A DNA stretch of 64,000 bases from Leptospira sp. (GCA_016742255.1 JACVCB010000004.1:62001-126000); one strand, 5' to 3'; counted from the first letter of the stretch, positions 36,127 through 46,335 are shown. Notes: generated by a model from the letters alone, not told the origin. A program made the numbers and translations.

Positions 36127-37188
36127 TTATGCCTTGGCTTCCGCTAATCTTTTAGACCGATCTTCTTGGATTAACGCATCGATTAATTCATCCAAATCCC
36201 CTTCCATAATGGCAGGGAGATTATGACTCGTAAATCCAATCCTATGGTCTGTACAACGTCCTTGTGGAAAATTATATGTCCGAATGCGTTCAGACCTATC
36301 ACCCGATCCAACCTGTGCTTTTTTTAAAGCATCTGCACTTTGTTTGGCGGTCTCAGCCATTTGATCGACAATCCTTGCACGTAAAACACGCATTGCTTTA
36401 TCACGGTTTTTAATCTGTGAACGTTCTTCTTGGGAAGCGACAACAATTCCAGTTGGTATGTGTGTGATCCTAACAGCAGAATCTGTTGTGTTAACGTGCT
36501 GACCACCTGCACCTGACGAACGATAAACGTCGATTCGAAGGTCACTTTCTCTAATCTCAACTTCTTTCTCTTCTGCTTCGGGAAGAATGGCAACTGTTAC
36601 AGCAGAAGTATGGATCCTTCCGCCTGATTCTGTTTCAGGAATTCGTTGCACACGGTGTGTTCCCGATTCAAATTTAAATAAATCATATGCCCTATCATCA
36701 TCCAATGAAAATACGATTTCTTTATAACCACCAATACCAGTCGGGCTCATATCAATGATTTCTGCACGAAGGCCTTTTTTATCTGCATATTTGTTGTACA
36801 TACGAAACAAATCTGCACAAAATAATCCTGATTCTTCCCCACCCGTTCCAGCACGGATTTCGACAAGGATACTTTTTCCAGAGTTTGGATCGGGAGGTAA
36901 TAACATAATTTCGAGTTCTTTTGCAAGTTCCTCTAATTTTTTTTCCCCTTCCTCAATCTCTGATTTTAGCATAGAATGCATATCTGGATCATTTTCGGAT
37001 TCTAATAATGATTTTGCATCTTGGCAGTCTTTTGTAATTCTTAAATATTCATCTGCTTTTGTATATACAGGCGTTAGGCGAGATCTTTCTTTCGATAGAT
37101 TCTTCAAAGTATCCGAAGCGGTGGCCTTGGCGAGCTCATCCTCGATACGCAGGTATTTTTCTTGAATTTTTTTCAATCTATCTATCAT
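36127..37188 (-). CDS. prfA: Peptide chain release factor 1
   Basis: 353 aa from the ATG at 37188 ([12 protein letters not shown], the usual RF1 opening); an upstream in-frame TTG would add 14 residues unlike the family. Frees finished proteins at UAA and UAG codons. The GGQ loop is [18 protein letters not shown]; the codon-recognition tripeptide region lies in the middle ([20 protein letters not shown]). Length is normal. The gene stands alone, between the protease operon and a divergent EcsC-like gene. Confidence 0.95.
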   Translation of the reverse strand: MIDRLKKIQEKYLRIEDELAKATASDTLKNLSKERSRLTPVYTKADEYLRITKDCQDAKSLLESENDPDMHSMLKSEIEEGEKKLEELAKELEIMLLPPDPNSGKSILVEIRAGTGGEESGLFCADLFRMYNKYADKKGLRAEIIDMSPTGIGGYKEIVFSLDDDRAYDLFKFESGTHRVQRIPETESGGRIHTSAVTVAILPEAEEKEVEIRESDLRIDVYRSSGAGGQHVNTTDSAVRITHIPTGIVVASQEERSQIKNRDKAMRVLRARIVDQMAETAKQSADALKKAQVGSGDRSERIRTYNFPQGRCTDHRIGFTSHNLPAIMEGDLDELIDALIQEDRSKRLAEAKA

Positions 37189-37255
37189 GTCTATGGAAAG
37201 GATACAGAATGCCTGTTTTTGATAAACCAAAATCTAACGAGGATTTAAGAAACCC

Positions 37256-37876
37256 GTGAACGAACTACCATCTCAGGGCAAATCCAATGGATTTTTAGAA
37301 GGCCTCATCGAATTATTCGCAGGTTTTGAGGATTATCGTAGTCCCTATGCTCCCACAATCCAACCTCCCGAGGAATTATTGAATGAGCTTGTTCAGAATG
37401 CTTCGTTTAAATCGGGACTCATTAGTGCTACTTGTTCCCTACCCCCAGGCCCTCTTGGAATACTCAGCATTCTACCAGAACTCTTAATGGTCTACCGGAT
37501 CCAAGGCCATCTCATCATGGACATTGCAGCTCTGTATGGAAAGGAAGTTCAGGTGACAAAAGAACTTCTTCTTTATTGTTTATTCAAACATGGAGGAGCT
37601 CACGTTTTTCGCAAAATTATCGAGGAATCAAGTTTTAAAATTTTGATTCGCCCAACAACCGTTAGAGTATTTCAAACAGTACTCGAAAAGTTAGGAATCA
37701 TGATTTCTAAATCGATCATCCGAAAACAGTTTGCTCGTTGGGTGCCAATCGGTGGAGCCGTAGTCACTGGAACATTTGCTTATTATGATACAAAAAGAGT
37801 TGGGAAAACAGCGATGGAACTTTTCTCAAAAGAAATTCACTCGGATGAAATCCGAGAAATGTTGGAGTCTCAGTGA
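37256..37876 (+). CDS. EcsC-like protein
   Basis: 206 aa, GTG start. Two hydrophobic stretches: SCSLPPGPLGILSILPELLMVYR-like (about 60-80) and RWVPIGGAVVTGTFAYYDTKRVGKTA (about 165-190), which has the glycine-rich pattern of EcsC/DUF697 C-termini. Probably membrane-associated, not exported. The family has no settled function. The stop overlaps the next lipoprotein gene by four bases (GTGA), so they are coupled. Confidence 0.65.
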   Translation: MNELPSQGKSNGFLEGLIELFAGFEDYRSPYAPTIQPPEELLNELVQNASFKSGLISATCSLPPGPLGILSILPELLMVYRIQGHLIMDIAALYGKEVQVTKELLLYCLFKHGGAHVFRKIIEESSFKILIRPTTVRVFQTVLEKLGIMISKSIIRKQFARWVPIGGAVVTGTFAYYDTKRVGKTAMELFSKEIHSDEIREMLESQ

Positions 37877-39000
37877 AATTTTATTTCATCATAATTCTTA
37901 CTTTTTTTAATTTCAGTTATTGCCAATCAAAACACGAATCGTTAGTCTCCGAAATTGAAGACCTAATCTCAAAAGAAAAATACGAAAAAGCTTTAGTGTT
38001 ATTACAAGATCGTTTGTCATCCAATCGATCCAACGCAGAAATTCTTTCTAAAAATAAACCAAACCAACCCCGCCTCTTTGCATTATCAGAAGATCGAACC
38101 AAAATCGTATGGACCGAAAACAAAACGCTTTATTTCAAAGATTTGGTGAATGATAATCGGAATTCAATTGAACTAAAACTTCGACCAGATTCCATTCAAC
38201 TATCAGCTAACGGAAATTATGTTGTTGTTCAATATCCATTAAAACAATATGGTGGTTGTGCTTTGTTTGGATATTCAACTTTGGATTCTTCATTAGAACA
38301 TGAATCAATCGTTCATATTCCATGTAAAACAGGTATGGCAATTTCGAATTCGGGAGATTTAATATTTTATTTTTTTGAAAATCAGCTCTTTGTAGAAAAA
38401 ACTGGGAAAAATTCAAAACCCGAAAAATTCCTTTCCAGTGATTTGTTTCCTTCTCCTTATCCAAAATTAAAAATACAATATCATATATCTCCTATTGGAA
38501 ATGAATACTTAGTTTGGTCAGGTGTAGGTGGAGCTTATCATCTTTTCTTTCTAAACATCGAATCAAAAAAAGTTTCTTTACTCTCAAAGGACATCGTCCT
38601 ACCAAAATTTTATTATAACAATGGTAATTCAGGATATGTAGTTGGTGGGAAAATTGGAGACTTGTATTTAAAGGAAGTGAACTACCAACAAGGTAGATCA
38701 CCTTCTATCAATCGTGGAATTGCAATTGTAACTAGAGAAGCTTATTCATGGCGACTTACAGGTAAGGATGAATTCATTACTACCAACCAAAATGAACCGA
38801 ACCAACCGATGAAATGGAAAGTAACTGGTAAAAAGGAACATTTCCCATTTTTTTTAGATCGGTTATGGGGAGTTGCTGGGGATAAAATCGTATACGAAAG
38901 TATACGTGGTGAACTTGTGTTAGATGATTTAACGTTTAGCGAAGAAGACTGGAAAGTTTATGAATATTTTAAAAAGGTGAGGAAACTGAACGACGGTTAA
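37873..39000 (+). CDS. Putative lipoprotein, beta-propeller-like
   Basis: 375 aa, GTG start inside the previous stop. The signal ends in NFSYC18, a spirochaetal-type lipobox. Residues 20-55 form a TPR-like helix pair (ISKEKYEKALVLLQDRL). The rest is beta-rich with repeated short strands and turns (RLFALSEDRTKIVWTENKTL, GNYVVVQYPL, EYLVWSGVGGAYHLFFL), which suggests a WD40/TolB-type propeller. Not assigned to a family. Overlaps the convergent small gene by four bases. Confidence 0.72.
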   Translation: MKFYFIIILTFFNFSYCQSKHESLVSEIEDLISKEKYEKALVLLQDRLSSNRSNAEILSKNKPNQPRLFALSEDRTKIVWTENKTLYFKDLVNDNRNSIELKLRPDSIQLSANGNYVVVQYPLKQYGGCALFGYSTLDSSLEHESIVHIPCKTGMAISNSGDLIFYFFENQLFVEKTGKNSKPEKFLSSDLFPSPYPKLKIQYHISPIGNEYLVWSGVGGAYHLFFLNIESKKVSLLSKDIVLPKFYYNNGNSGYVVGGKIGDLYLKEVNYQQGRSPSINRGIAIVTREAYSWRLTGKDEFITTNQNEPNQPMKWKVTGKKEHFPFFLDRLWGVAGDKIVYESIRGELVLDDLTFSEEDWKVYEYFKKVRKLNDG

Positions 39001-39194
39001 GCCGCTTGGTCTTTCTCTTTTTTAGCTGAAAAAATATCACAAGCCTTATATAGATCCTGAACACAATGAGATGTCAAACGACTCAGATCTTCCGATTGTA
39101 AACGATCCTTCGAACTTGGACATACAGAAAGGCCTTTCGCATACAATGGGCATTTTACGTAGAATTCGTTTTTCGGAAGGGACTTCTGTGGCAT
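38997..39194 (-). CDS. Small four-cysteine protein
   Basis: 65 aa. Cysteines at 15, 25, 44 and 52 (VKCPLYAKGLSVCPSS, SHCVQDLYKACDIF) in a soluble, signal-less protein, which suggests a zinc or iron-sulfur site. AGAG lies a few bases before the ATG. A -35 TTGACA stands upstream. No competing gene covers this region, and the amino-acid composition is protein-like. Not recognised. Confidence 0.6.
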   Translation of the reverse strand: MPQKSLPKNEFYVKCPLYAKGLSVCPSSKDRLQSEDLSRLTSHCVQDLYKACDIFSAKKEKDQAA

Positions 39195-39203
39195 AACTCT
39201 GAA

Positions 39204-39232
39204 AATTTTTTGTGAATTCGGTGCCCTGTCAA
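39204..39232 (-). promoter_or_regulatory. Candidate promoter of the small Cys protein
   Basis: On the minus strand, a perfect TTGACA (39227-39232) and a 17-base spacer before AAAATT (39204-39209). The -10 is weak and sits only about ten bases before the ATG, so the message would be nearly leaderless. Confidence 0.35.
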
Positions 39233-39293
39233 ACGGATTTTAATGGAAAAGCTAAAATTAAAATCTCAAATTTTATCGATTGTGAATCTATTT

Positions 39294-40445
39294 TTAAAAG
39301 TACAAATTTAAGATTGTAGGGCTTTCTACCGAAATCGCTTGGTCTTCAAAAGTAAAATCTCTCAAATTGAATGTTTTTCCATTCCAGTGATTTTCAAATA
39401 AATGCCCAGATAGAAACACTTGGACCAAATCTTGCGCGCGTGTCGATTTGATGTACTTAGGCATCCCCTCTTGTTTCCAAATATTCGAATCCGATAAATC
39501 TTTATCTGACCACTTCATATTCGGAAACACAGCTGATGGAGAAATTAATCCATCAATAGCTTTTCCACTTAGCCGACTATACAAACTAGATTCGAAAACA
39601 TCTTGTCCAATAAAGATAGCCACCTTCCAACCTGGAACAATCCAAATGCGCTCTTGGTTAGTTTCTCCAGCAGAATATACTTTGAGTTCCTCTTCTGTAA
39701 GAATGGATTTTTTCACAATCGGTTCCATTAGTTTTCCATCTGCCGAAAATGGAATAGCAACATTGTAAAGAGGGCCATTTGGATCTAATACTAAGTTACC
39801 TTTTACAATTTTTGGATTTGGAAGGACAATCGTTCCGCCTAGAATAGGGACATTAAATTCTTTTGCTAAGTTCGAAAATGTTCTGACATACACTTCTGAC
39901 ATCAATTCAGCTTTGGATAATAGTAAGTCTTTTATCGTAAAATTTTCACCTTTTGTTTTAAGAGCTTCTTCCAAAGTGTCAGAACTAAGGAACTTAGATT
40001 TTTCGTTTAGAAAAACTAGGCCCGATCCCAAATGTTCAGGAAAGATAACGATAGTTTTGCGATCAAAAATCCCAGAAGATTTCCCTTTGATTAACGTTTC
40101 TTCGATTCTTTCACGCCACCATTCTTCTTTTACATAGTCTTCTGGTTTTAATACTAACTGTATTCCGACTAAATTACCATACTTTCGATCCGTTCCATTC
40201 GTTTGAATGGTTACATCATTCCATGATTTTTCTGGTTTTTGAATTTCTTCATCCACTTCAGGTTTGCTAAAGTTAAAATCAAATTTAAGATTAAAATTAA
40301 AACTAAAGTCTGTTTTAGGTGCTTCTAATTTTGGAATTGGAAGATTCGTATCATGTTCTTTTATGAAAGTTGCAGAAGCATATCCGATTCCAAAGAGAAC
40401 GATAAATAATAAAATTTTATAAGGAGGCACATAAAGATTATGCAT
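39294..40445 (-). CDS. Membrane-anchored nitrilase-fold protein lacking the catalytic Cys
   Basis: 383 aa. One N-terminal helix (10-28), then a linker with alternating Phe/Asn ([13 protein letters not shown]), then a carbon-nitrogen hydrolase fold. Glu137 ([10 protein letters not shown]) and Lys245/246 ([19 protein letters not shown]) match two catalytic residues, and DGLISPSA is the strand after the third. The nucleophile position reads IFIGQD, where the family has I-C-Y-D/E, so Gly280 replaces Cys. Hydrolysis by the usual route is not expected. Last gene of a six-gene operon; the ATG overlaps the Nudix stop region by eight bases. Confidence 0.7.
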   Translation of the reverse strand: MHNLYVPPYKILLFIVLFGIGYASATFIKEHDTNLPIPKLEAPKTDFSFNFNLKFDFNFSKPEVDEEIQKPEKSWNDVTIQTNGTDRKYGNLVGIQLVLKPEDYVKEEWWRERIEETLIKGKSSGIFDRKTIVIFPEHLGSGLVFLNEKSKFLSSDTLEEALKTKGENFTIKDLLLSKAELMSEVYVRTFSNLAKEFNVPILGGTIVLPNPKIVKGNLVLDPNGPLYNVAIPFSADGKLMEPIVKKSILTEEELKVYSAGETNQERIWIVPGWKVAIFIGQDVFESSLYSRLSGKAIDGLISPSAVFPNMKWSDKDLSDSNIWKQEGMPKYIKSTRAQDLVQVFLSGHLFENHWNGKTFNLRDFTFEDQAISVESPTILNLYF

Positions 40446-40875
40446 ATTGATTTAAATAAAGTTGGACAGCATCCAACATATACTCCGAAAAAAGTGTTTT
40501 GGGATCAAATGAGTGAATGTTTACCCATTCCATATAATCATGTTCGTCTGATAATTGAACGTTCCCTTGTATTAATTTAGCCTCATATGCAATAATGATA
40601 CAAGGGAAATTTCCTTCATTAACCATATGTTTATGAACAAAAATTGGTCTTGGGTTTACTTCAATTTTTATACTTTCACCCAATTCTTCGTTAATTTCTC
40701 GGTATACACTTTCCATCCAGTCTTCGAAAAATTCGTCTTCATTCATCCTTCCGCCAGGGAGGTCACCGTGACCAGATTTCTGATCTCGTAATACTAATAA
40801 CGAATTTCCGTCTCTTAAAAAGAGCTTTTGGGTAATTTGAAAAAAACCGTGTTTACTCACAATAAATTTCCCCAA
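40438..40875 (-). CDS. Nudix hydrolase
   Basis: 145 aa. The Nudix helix ends REINEELGE, with the metal-binding Glu residues intact, and begins GGRMNEDE. The spacing from the Gly to REU is three residues longer than the usual GX5EX7REUXEEXGU. It hydrolyses a nucleoside diphosphate linked to some moiety; the substrate is unknown. The start overlaps the S-adenosylhomocysteinase-like gene by 18 bases and the stop overlaps the pseudo-nitrilase gene by eight, so expression is coupled to both. Confidence 0.87.
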   Translation of the reverse strand: MGKFIVSKHGFFQITQKLFLRDGNSLLVLRDQKSGHGDLPGGRMNEDEFFEDWMESVYREINEELGESIKIEVNPRPIFVHKHMVNEGNFPCIIIAYEAKLIQGNVQLSDEHDYMEWVNIHSFDPKTLFSEYMLDAVQLYLNQYA

Positions 40876-43307
40876 ATATCAATTTGATGATCAACTGCAT
40901 ATAACTCCGGAGATGGAAGTTTTTTTGTTTTGTATTGGTTAACCATTCCTAAGGATACACTTGCTAATTGCGAAATAATCGGATCCATAGATTCTGTTGG
41001 TACACCAAAAAATAAAAAGTTAACAGGACTTCCATCACTGATTAGGTATATTTCTTTTTCTAAGTTCATCTCAGGAATTTTAAAAACAATTTTTGAACCT
41101 AAATCCATTTGTGTTTGTGGATCCAATATTCGTTGGAATGTAATAGAAAGATCTTTATCTTTTAATTTAGGTTTTTCAATCGTATTTAATTCATTTGTCC
41201 ATTGAATGAAGTTTGCAAACTCAATTGTTTTTGTCGATCCTGAAGCTAAGAACAACTGTTTGTGTTCACTTTCCAATATCCAAGTTTCAAAGTCTTTAGG
41301 TTGTAAAATAGACTCACCAGTTACACCAATGACCAAATCGATTTTAGAAAATTCTGTCTCAGTAATTGCTTTAAATGATTTTTTAACATATGTTGATTCA
41401 ATTTCAAATTTTCGATCAACTTCCAAAACATTTAAGTTTGATTCATGTAATGAACCACCGATTAGATATTTCTTTAAAAATCCGCCAATATTACCTTTTG
41501 CTCCAAGGATGAGTATTTTTCTTTTTGATAATACTTTACCGATTCCATGTAAAGTATTTTCAATTGCGTTAATTATGGAACGTGCTACTTCTTTGGATTC
41601 TTCCAAAGTTTTTTCTTTAGAAACTGCAATTGAATAAGCAGGTAAAACAAGTGATTTTCTCTCCTCTTTAATTTTAGTGAGTCTGTCGAAACCATTTCTG
41701 GTATGTTCCACTGATCCAATCACATGTTCTTTTAAAATTTCCGAAAATTTTCTATCAAGTAATGATTTGTTTTTTCCTTCTACCCAAAATTCAGAAAGAA
41801 CTTCTCCTAATGTAACATCATTTAATGCAAATTCATTAAGAACTGGAGCAACATAACCACCATCTTCAATCAAAATGATTTTTTCTTTCTTCTCAACAAG
41901 TTGTAATAATTGATTTAGAAACAAATAAGTAGACAATCTTCGCATAGCATCGAAAAAACCTAACTTCGCCTCTTCCAATTTATGCCGAAAATTTGCATGA
42001 ATCTCAAAATCACTGTAAAGAGGTGAGACACCATAATAAGGTGTATTATTTTTCGTGAGCTTAAATTCTAATCCCGCCATGTAAAACGTTTCAGTCGGAA
42101 TATCTAATAAAATATCTAAGTAAACTGGAGGAATATTTCCACCATACTTTACAAACGCAACATTTAACGAATTCGCCTTCAATCTTCTGAAGGTTTCAAT
42201 TAAGGAAATGATTTCAGACGTTATGTGGTGAATGAGAAAAATATGTATGCCTTCAAATGAAAATTGGTGACCTTTGTTATTTGCAATGGTTTCAAGTATA
42301 GGCATTCTCTTTAAATAGAAATTAGGATCTACTAATGTCCTTTTTTGATTAAAGCTAAAGTTTAATACTCTATCGAGTCTAGAGAGATCGACATAGATAG
42401 ATGTTTTGCCGATGATTGCTCTTAAGGTATTTCCTTCTTTTATTTTTTTTGAAGCTGATGAATCTTCTAAAAGTAAAAAGAGTTTTTTCAGGATAGATAA
42501 TGAAACACTTGGATCAGAACTTAAAATGAAATTACGATATTGTTCTTCCCAATAAAAATTAATATTGGATAATTTTCCAAGAGGTGTTTTTTCGATTTGC
42601 GAAAAGACCTTACTAAAATGGCTATTTTCTTCTTCGTAAAAAGTTTCTCCTTTCTGAGCAACATTGATAATTCCATTACTCAGAGATTCACTTATCTTCG
42701 ATGCACCAGCTATATACGTCCTAGAATGTACGTCACTTACCACTTCGTGCGGGATATTTTTCAAATTTAAACACCCATCTTCTCGTGAATCAATTGTTAT
42801 GCGAAGAAAGAAATCTCCGATCCTATTTTGACTTTGTACTCTTTCCATCAATATATAGTATCCAGATGGATGAACAAAATCAGTATCAAATGGGAATAAT
42901 AACGCTATAGTAGAATTTCTATTTGGATCTTCACCGTAAAACTCTGGGTGTATTTTTTTCGCGATCGATTGTTGTTGGAATGACCCAAATACAAATCGTA
43001 AATTTTCTTCAAATTCTTCTCTGAATAATACCCAGTCTTTTAAAATTCCAGCTCTTGCAAATACTTGAACATGTTGGATATGCATATCCACTAATTCATG
43101 ATTGATATTTGGATTAATTTTATAAGTGAATGCTAAATCACCTGGTAACGATTGTAATAAGTTTCCAATTTCCTCGCCAATCGTCCGTGACAGAATGGAA
43201 AGTCCAAAAAAAATCCGAAGATTGGTTAAGTCAATTTCCCATAACCCTTCATCGACTTGATGAAGGGTTGGCCCGAGAGATGTTTTTATATTTTTTTCTG
43301 AAGTCAT
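40857..43307 (-). CDS. S-adenosylhomocysteinase-like multidomain protein
   Basis: 816 aa from the ATG at 43307 (TTG at 43328 possible). The first 340 residues are unrecognised. From about 345 onward it follows S-adenosylhomocysteine hydrolase: [10 protein letters not shown] near 477, then [12 protein letters not shown] and [20 protein letters not shown] (family: EETTTGVHRL, FPAINVNDSVTKSKFDN), then the NAD loop [11 protein letters not shown] near 598, and a C-terminus [13 protein letters not shown] like the family's G-R-x-VN-G-P. The family's catalytic Lys/Asp pair is not clearly kept. Probably an NAD-binding relative with another substrate. It sits between an MDR dehydrogenase and a Nudix gene. 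Confidence 0.72.
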   Translation of the reverse strand: MTSEKNIKTSLGPTLHQVDEGLWEIDLTNLRIFFGLSILSRTIGEEIGNLLQSLPGDLAFTYKINPNINHELVDMHIQHVQVFARAGILKDWVLFREEFEENLRFVFGSFQQQSIAKKIHPEFYGEDPNRNSTIALLFPFDTDFVHPSGYYILMERVQSQNRIGDFFLRITIDSREDGCLNLKNIPHEVVSDVHSRTYIAGASKISESLSNGIINVAQKGETFYEEENSHFSKVFSQIEKTPLGKLSNINFYWEEQYRNFILSSDPSVSLSILKKLFLLLEDSSASKKIKEGNTLRAIIGKTSIYVDLSRLDRVLNFSFNQKRTLVDPNFYLKRMPILETIANNKGHQFSFEGIHIFLIHHITSEIISLIETFRRLKANSLNVAFVKYGGNIPPVYLDILLDIPTETFYMAGLEFKLTKNNTPYYGVSPLYSDFEIHANFRHKLEEAKLGFFDAMRRLSTYLFLNQLLQLVEKKEKIILIEDGGYVAPVLNEFALNDVTLGEVLSEFWVEGKNKSLLDRKFSEILKEHVIGSVEHTRNGFDRLTKIKEERKSLVLPAYSIAVSKEKTLEESKEVARSIINAIENTLHGIGKVLSKRKILILGAKGNIGGFLKKYLIGGSLHESNLNVLEVDRKFEIESTYVKKSFKAITETEFSKIDLVIGVTGESILQPKDFETWILESEHKQLFLASGSTKTIEFANFIQWTNELNTIEKPKLKDKDLSITFQRILDPQTQMDLGSKIVFKIPEMNLEKEIYLISDGSPVNFLFFGVPTESMDPIISQLASVSLGMVNQYKTKKLPSPELYAVDHQIDIWGNLL

Positions 43308-43311
43308 ATGG

Positions 43312-44754
43312 TTATTGGAAATCAACAACTACCTTTACACTCGATGGATCTTTTGCTTTGTTATATGCTTCTTCCAATTTGTCAGCTGGGTATCGATGTG
43401 AAATTAAGTTTATCTCTAATGATTTTGTAATTTCTGGATTCTCTCGTAATAAAGATATCGCCATATGGAAATCACCACAACGTGAACTATGAATCTCTTT
43501 TCCCTCTTTAAAAAATTCACCTACCAAACTTTGATCGGCAGGCCATAGTTTGGTATTGGTAGTATCTACAAGGATCACTCCTCTTGGTCGTACCAAAGAA
43601 TTTTCATGATTTGGGTTTGGTCGAATGGCAAATCCAATTTCGTTCGGGTTTGATACTACTACCACATCGAATCTTGGCAAATGGCCAGAAAAATCATTAG
43701 ATGATAAAATTGTTTCAGCCGTTTTTTCATTCCCTATATAGACAGTAAAATCTTGTTTCAGTTTGGTTTTAATTTCTTCCGCAACGTTCTCGAAAACAAA
43801 AATATTTTTGTTGGTTCTTGTTTCTTTTTGCCAATGGAATTTTGTATTCTGTTCTGAAAATGGGAGAATGGACAATTCATCTACCACAAGTTCTGTTAAA
43901 TGATTTATCCCTGCCATTTGTTGCCCATTTGTCGTTTTTAAGTGGACTTCTCTTTTAGCAATTTGGATGGCAGATTCAAATCCAGAAGGTGTAGATGTAG
44001 TATCATATACAATGTCAAATTTGTTTTTTAAATTTTCAACATTTGTTATGCGAAGATCAATCACATCATCTGCACCCATTTCTTTTGATAATTTGACCAA
44101 ATGGTCATGGCGAGTAATTGCCGTTATGCGAAAATCTGATTGATTGGATTTGCGGTAAGATGAAAGTGCTGCAAGGATCAAACTCCCCAAACGTCTAGGG
44201 CCTAAAACGGCAACCTGGTCTCCTTTTTTCGGAGGAGAAGCTATGATGGCTTGTAAGGCAGCAGCAAAAGGTTCCATTAGGACAGCCGCTTTTGGAGAAA
44301 CTCCTTCTAAATTGATGGCTGCATTTACAGGAGCGAGGATATAAGGTCCAAATCCACCAGGCAATCGATCGATTCCTAAAACCCTTCGTTCTGGTGAGTG
44401 TGTTGGAATTCCTTCCTTACAAAATAAATCTGGTTCTTTATCACCACGGGCTTCGTAAGTGTCATTGATCTCAACTACGAATTGTTTGCCTTGATTTTCT
44501 TCGAGACCTTCTGCTAAGACCTCGTGACCGATGATTTGTGGGAGAGGAAACGGTAAAAATCTCCGATCGATATCGGTGGAACAAACACCACATGAGATAG
44601 TTTTTAATGGAATGTAACCTGGACCTAATTGGAGGTAGGATTCACCATTTCGTTTGATTTCCCATCCGTCTTTTTGATTGCCTACGTATTCGTATTCAGC
44701 TGATTCAAAGGAGTCACTGGAGAGATAATCCTTTGCTCTAAATTTTAGATTCAT
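43312..44754 (-). CDS. Long zinc-type MDR dehydrogenase
   Basis: 480 aa, against about 345 for the family. CGVCSTDIDRRF and IIGHEV carry the catalytic zinc ligands Cys and His; the structural-zinc lobe with four Cys is missing, replaced by DLFCKEGIPTHSPERR. The cofactor loop reads VLGPRRLGSL. An extra stretch of about 110 residues follows the cofactor domain (about 285-395, FHWQKETRTNKNIFVF... FDVVVVSNPNEIG). The last 70 residues return to the MDR pattern (SSRCGDFHMAISLL... KVVVDF). Sugar- or threonine-type oxidation is only a guess. Overlaps the rhomboid gene by one base. Confidence 0.8.
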   Translation of the reverse strand: MNLKFRAKDYLSSDSFESAEYEYVGNQKDGWEIKRNGESYLQLGPGYIPLKTISCGVCSTDIDRRFLPFPLPQIIGHEVLAEGLEENQGKQFVVEINDTYEARGDKEPDLFCKEGIPTHSPERRVLGIDRLPGGFGPYILAPVNAAINLEGVSPKAAVLMEPFAAALQAIIASPPKKGDQVAVLGPRRLGSLILAALSSYRKSNQSDFRITAITRHDHLVKLSKEMGADDVIDLRITNVENLKNKFDIVYDTTSTPSGFESAIQIAKREVHLKTTNGQQMAGINHLTELVVDELSILPFSEQNTKFHWQKETRTNKNIFVFENVAEEIKTKLKQDFTVYIGNEKTAETILSSNDFSGHLPRFDVVVVSNPNEIGFAIRPNPNHENSLVRPRGVILVDTTNTKLWPADQSLVGEFFKEGKEIHSSRCGDFHMAISLLRENPEITKSLEINLISHRYPADKLEEAYNKAKDPSSVKVVVDFQ

Positions 44755-45416
44755 TACCTATTGTTGATAAAAAATAGAAGAATGATAGTCAATGTAAAAA
44801 AGGTAAAGTTGAGAAGAAAGCCTTGTCTGATTTCTTGCCTTTCTTTTTCCCCTAATAAATAACTTGTCACAAATACTGAGAAAAAACCACCTAAGTGTGC
44901 CCAATGAGCCACATTATCTCTTGCAAAAACATTGGTCACATCGGAGTAAACCATCATCCAACCAAATAAAAATACTGGAAATGGAATCGACTTGGTTTTG
45001 GAAATTGGAAATCGAAATGGCGATAACAATGTTGCCGCAGAAGCAAGGCCAGAAATCGAACCACTTGCACCAACAATCGGTGTTTTATCTCCTAAAATAA
45101 TCCCTCGCACAAATCCATCGCCTAACACTGAAAGGAGTCCTGCCATAAAATAAAACAATAACCATCTTGTTTTACCAACTCGTTTCTCTACCACCCTTCC
45201 CAGTAATAATAAGAAAAATAAATTAGATAATAGATGGGCTCCAGATCCATGAAAAAAAGTGGATAATATCCAATTAATTGGTTCGAATTCACCTGGGGTA
45301 GCTATGAAATATTCCGTAACCAAGTTTGGTGTAAAAATGGAAACAATTGGATACAATAAGAATAAAAATAATGCGAAACTAGCGGTTAATGGAAATTCCC
45401 AAATGAATGATCGCAT
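44754..45416 (-). CDS. Rhomboid-family intramembrane protease
   Basis: 220 aa with six membrane helices. The catalytic Ser118 lies in VGASGSISG and His174 in AHWAHLGG; the HxxxN motif is HLLSNLFFL (61-69). The WR-type loop motif is reduced (EPINWILSTFFHG). All parts of an active rhomboid are present. It cuts membrane proteins within the bilayer; the target could be its exported neighbour (45419-46237), though that protein has only a signal helix. Second gene of the operon. Confidence 0.9.
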   Translation of the reverse strand: MRSFIWEFPLTASFALFLFLLYPIVSIFTPNLVTEYFIATPGEFEPINWILSTFFHGSGAHLLSNLFFLLLLGRVVEKRVGKTRWLLFYFMAGLLSVLGDGFVRGIILGDKTPIVGASGSISGLASAATLLSPFRFPISKTKSIPFPVFLFGWMMVYSDVTNVFARDNVAHWAHLGGFFSVFVTSYLLGEKERQEIRQGFLLNFTFFTLTIILLFFINNR

Positions 45417-45418
45417 AA

Positions 45419-46237
45419 CTATTTGAAGGTTGGAATTTTTGCTTCTTCTGGGTTACGAAAGTAAGCTGGATCAAAATTGGGAATTCCTGATGCTAATTCG
45501 TGTAAATCGGGTTGTTTCCAAATTTGTTCGTAATAATTCAGAGATCCATATGAATCAAAATGGCTATCGTACAATAATCGTAGATATTTCTCTTTGTCAC
45601 TCACAATGATTCGAATTACTTCATTGGCCATTGCTTCGAAAGATCGACTTTCCTTATCAAATTCATCAACAGAGTCATGTAATAATCCAAGCAAAACAAT
45701 ATATTTCTCTGCTTGTTTTAAAGATTTTAAGGAAAAAGCCAACTCCTGTAATTTCATCAAATACAAATAAGGACGTATGTTTTTTCCAATGATTAATTTT
45801 TGTTTGGCAACTGCAATTTCACGATAACCTAATCTCAAATACAATTTGGTTTCTGTTTTTTCTTTTCCATTGGCAAGCCGAGCCAGTCTGCCTAACTCAA
45901 TTTCTAACTCTTCAATTTCATCTTCCAAAACATTGATGTACAATTGGATGAGTAAACCTTGCGTTCTACGTAGTTCTGCGTATGATTTTCCCAAATCCAT
46001 TTGTAAATGAAGGATTTCAGACTCTATATGGTGTTGTACACATCGTTTGAAGTATTTTTTTTGGTCTTCAGTCCCACGATTACTTATAGTTGAATTTAAA
46101 ATGCGAAGAAACTCGTAGTTATCCTTAAGTCCGTAGCTAACACGAATTAACTGAGTTGCTTTAGAACTGGATTGGTCCGGCGTCGTCTCTCCCATTGCAG
46201 TGAAGAGAAGCAGTAGTATTACCGAAAAACGTTTCAT
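45419..46237 (-). CDS. Exported helical protein
   Basis: 272 aa. A signal peptide (MKRFSVILLLLFTAMG) is followed by a strongly helical, charged protein with coiled-coil stretches (LEDEIEELEIELGRLARL, LGYREIAVAKQKLIIG). One Cys. Not recognised. It is the first gene of a run of six that continues two bases later with the rhomboid protease. Confidence 0.7.
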   Translation of the reverse strand: MKRFSVILLLLFTAMGETTPDQSSSKATQLIRVSYGLKDNYEFLRILNSTISNRGTEDQKKYFKRCVQHHIESEILHLQMDLGKSYAELRRTQGLLIQLYINVLEDEIEELEIELGRLARLANGKEKTETKLYLRLGYREIAVAKQKLIIGKNIRPYLYLMKLQELAFSLKSLKQAEKYIVLLGLLHDSVDEFDKESRSFEAMANEVIRIIVSDKEKYLRLLYDSHFDSYGSLNYYEQIWKQPDLHELASGIPNFDPAYFRNPEEAKIPTFK

Positions 46238-46335
46238 CTATGCAACTAGTTTCGGCCGTACAGAGAAAACATTAGCATGATAAAAAAGAAAAGACATATA
46301 CGTCTCATATTCTAGAATTATGTCGAGAGGAAACT

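Noticed and set aside
36755..37165. 136-codon plus-strand ORF
   Set aside because: It is a Ser-rich shadow of prfA on the other strand.
45281..45290. GTTCGAATTC, a tRNA T-arm-like string
   Set aside because: It is inside the rhomboid gene, with no acceptor stem, anticodon arm or CCA around it.
46292..46305. AGACATATACGTCT imperfect palindrome in a divergent region
   Set aside because: Arms of only four bases with an AT centre; too common in AT-rich DNA to call an operator.
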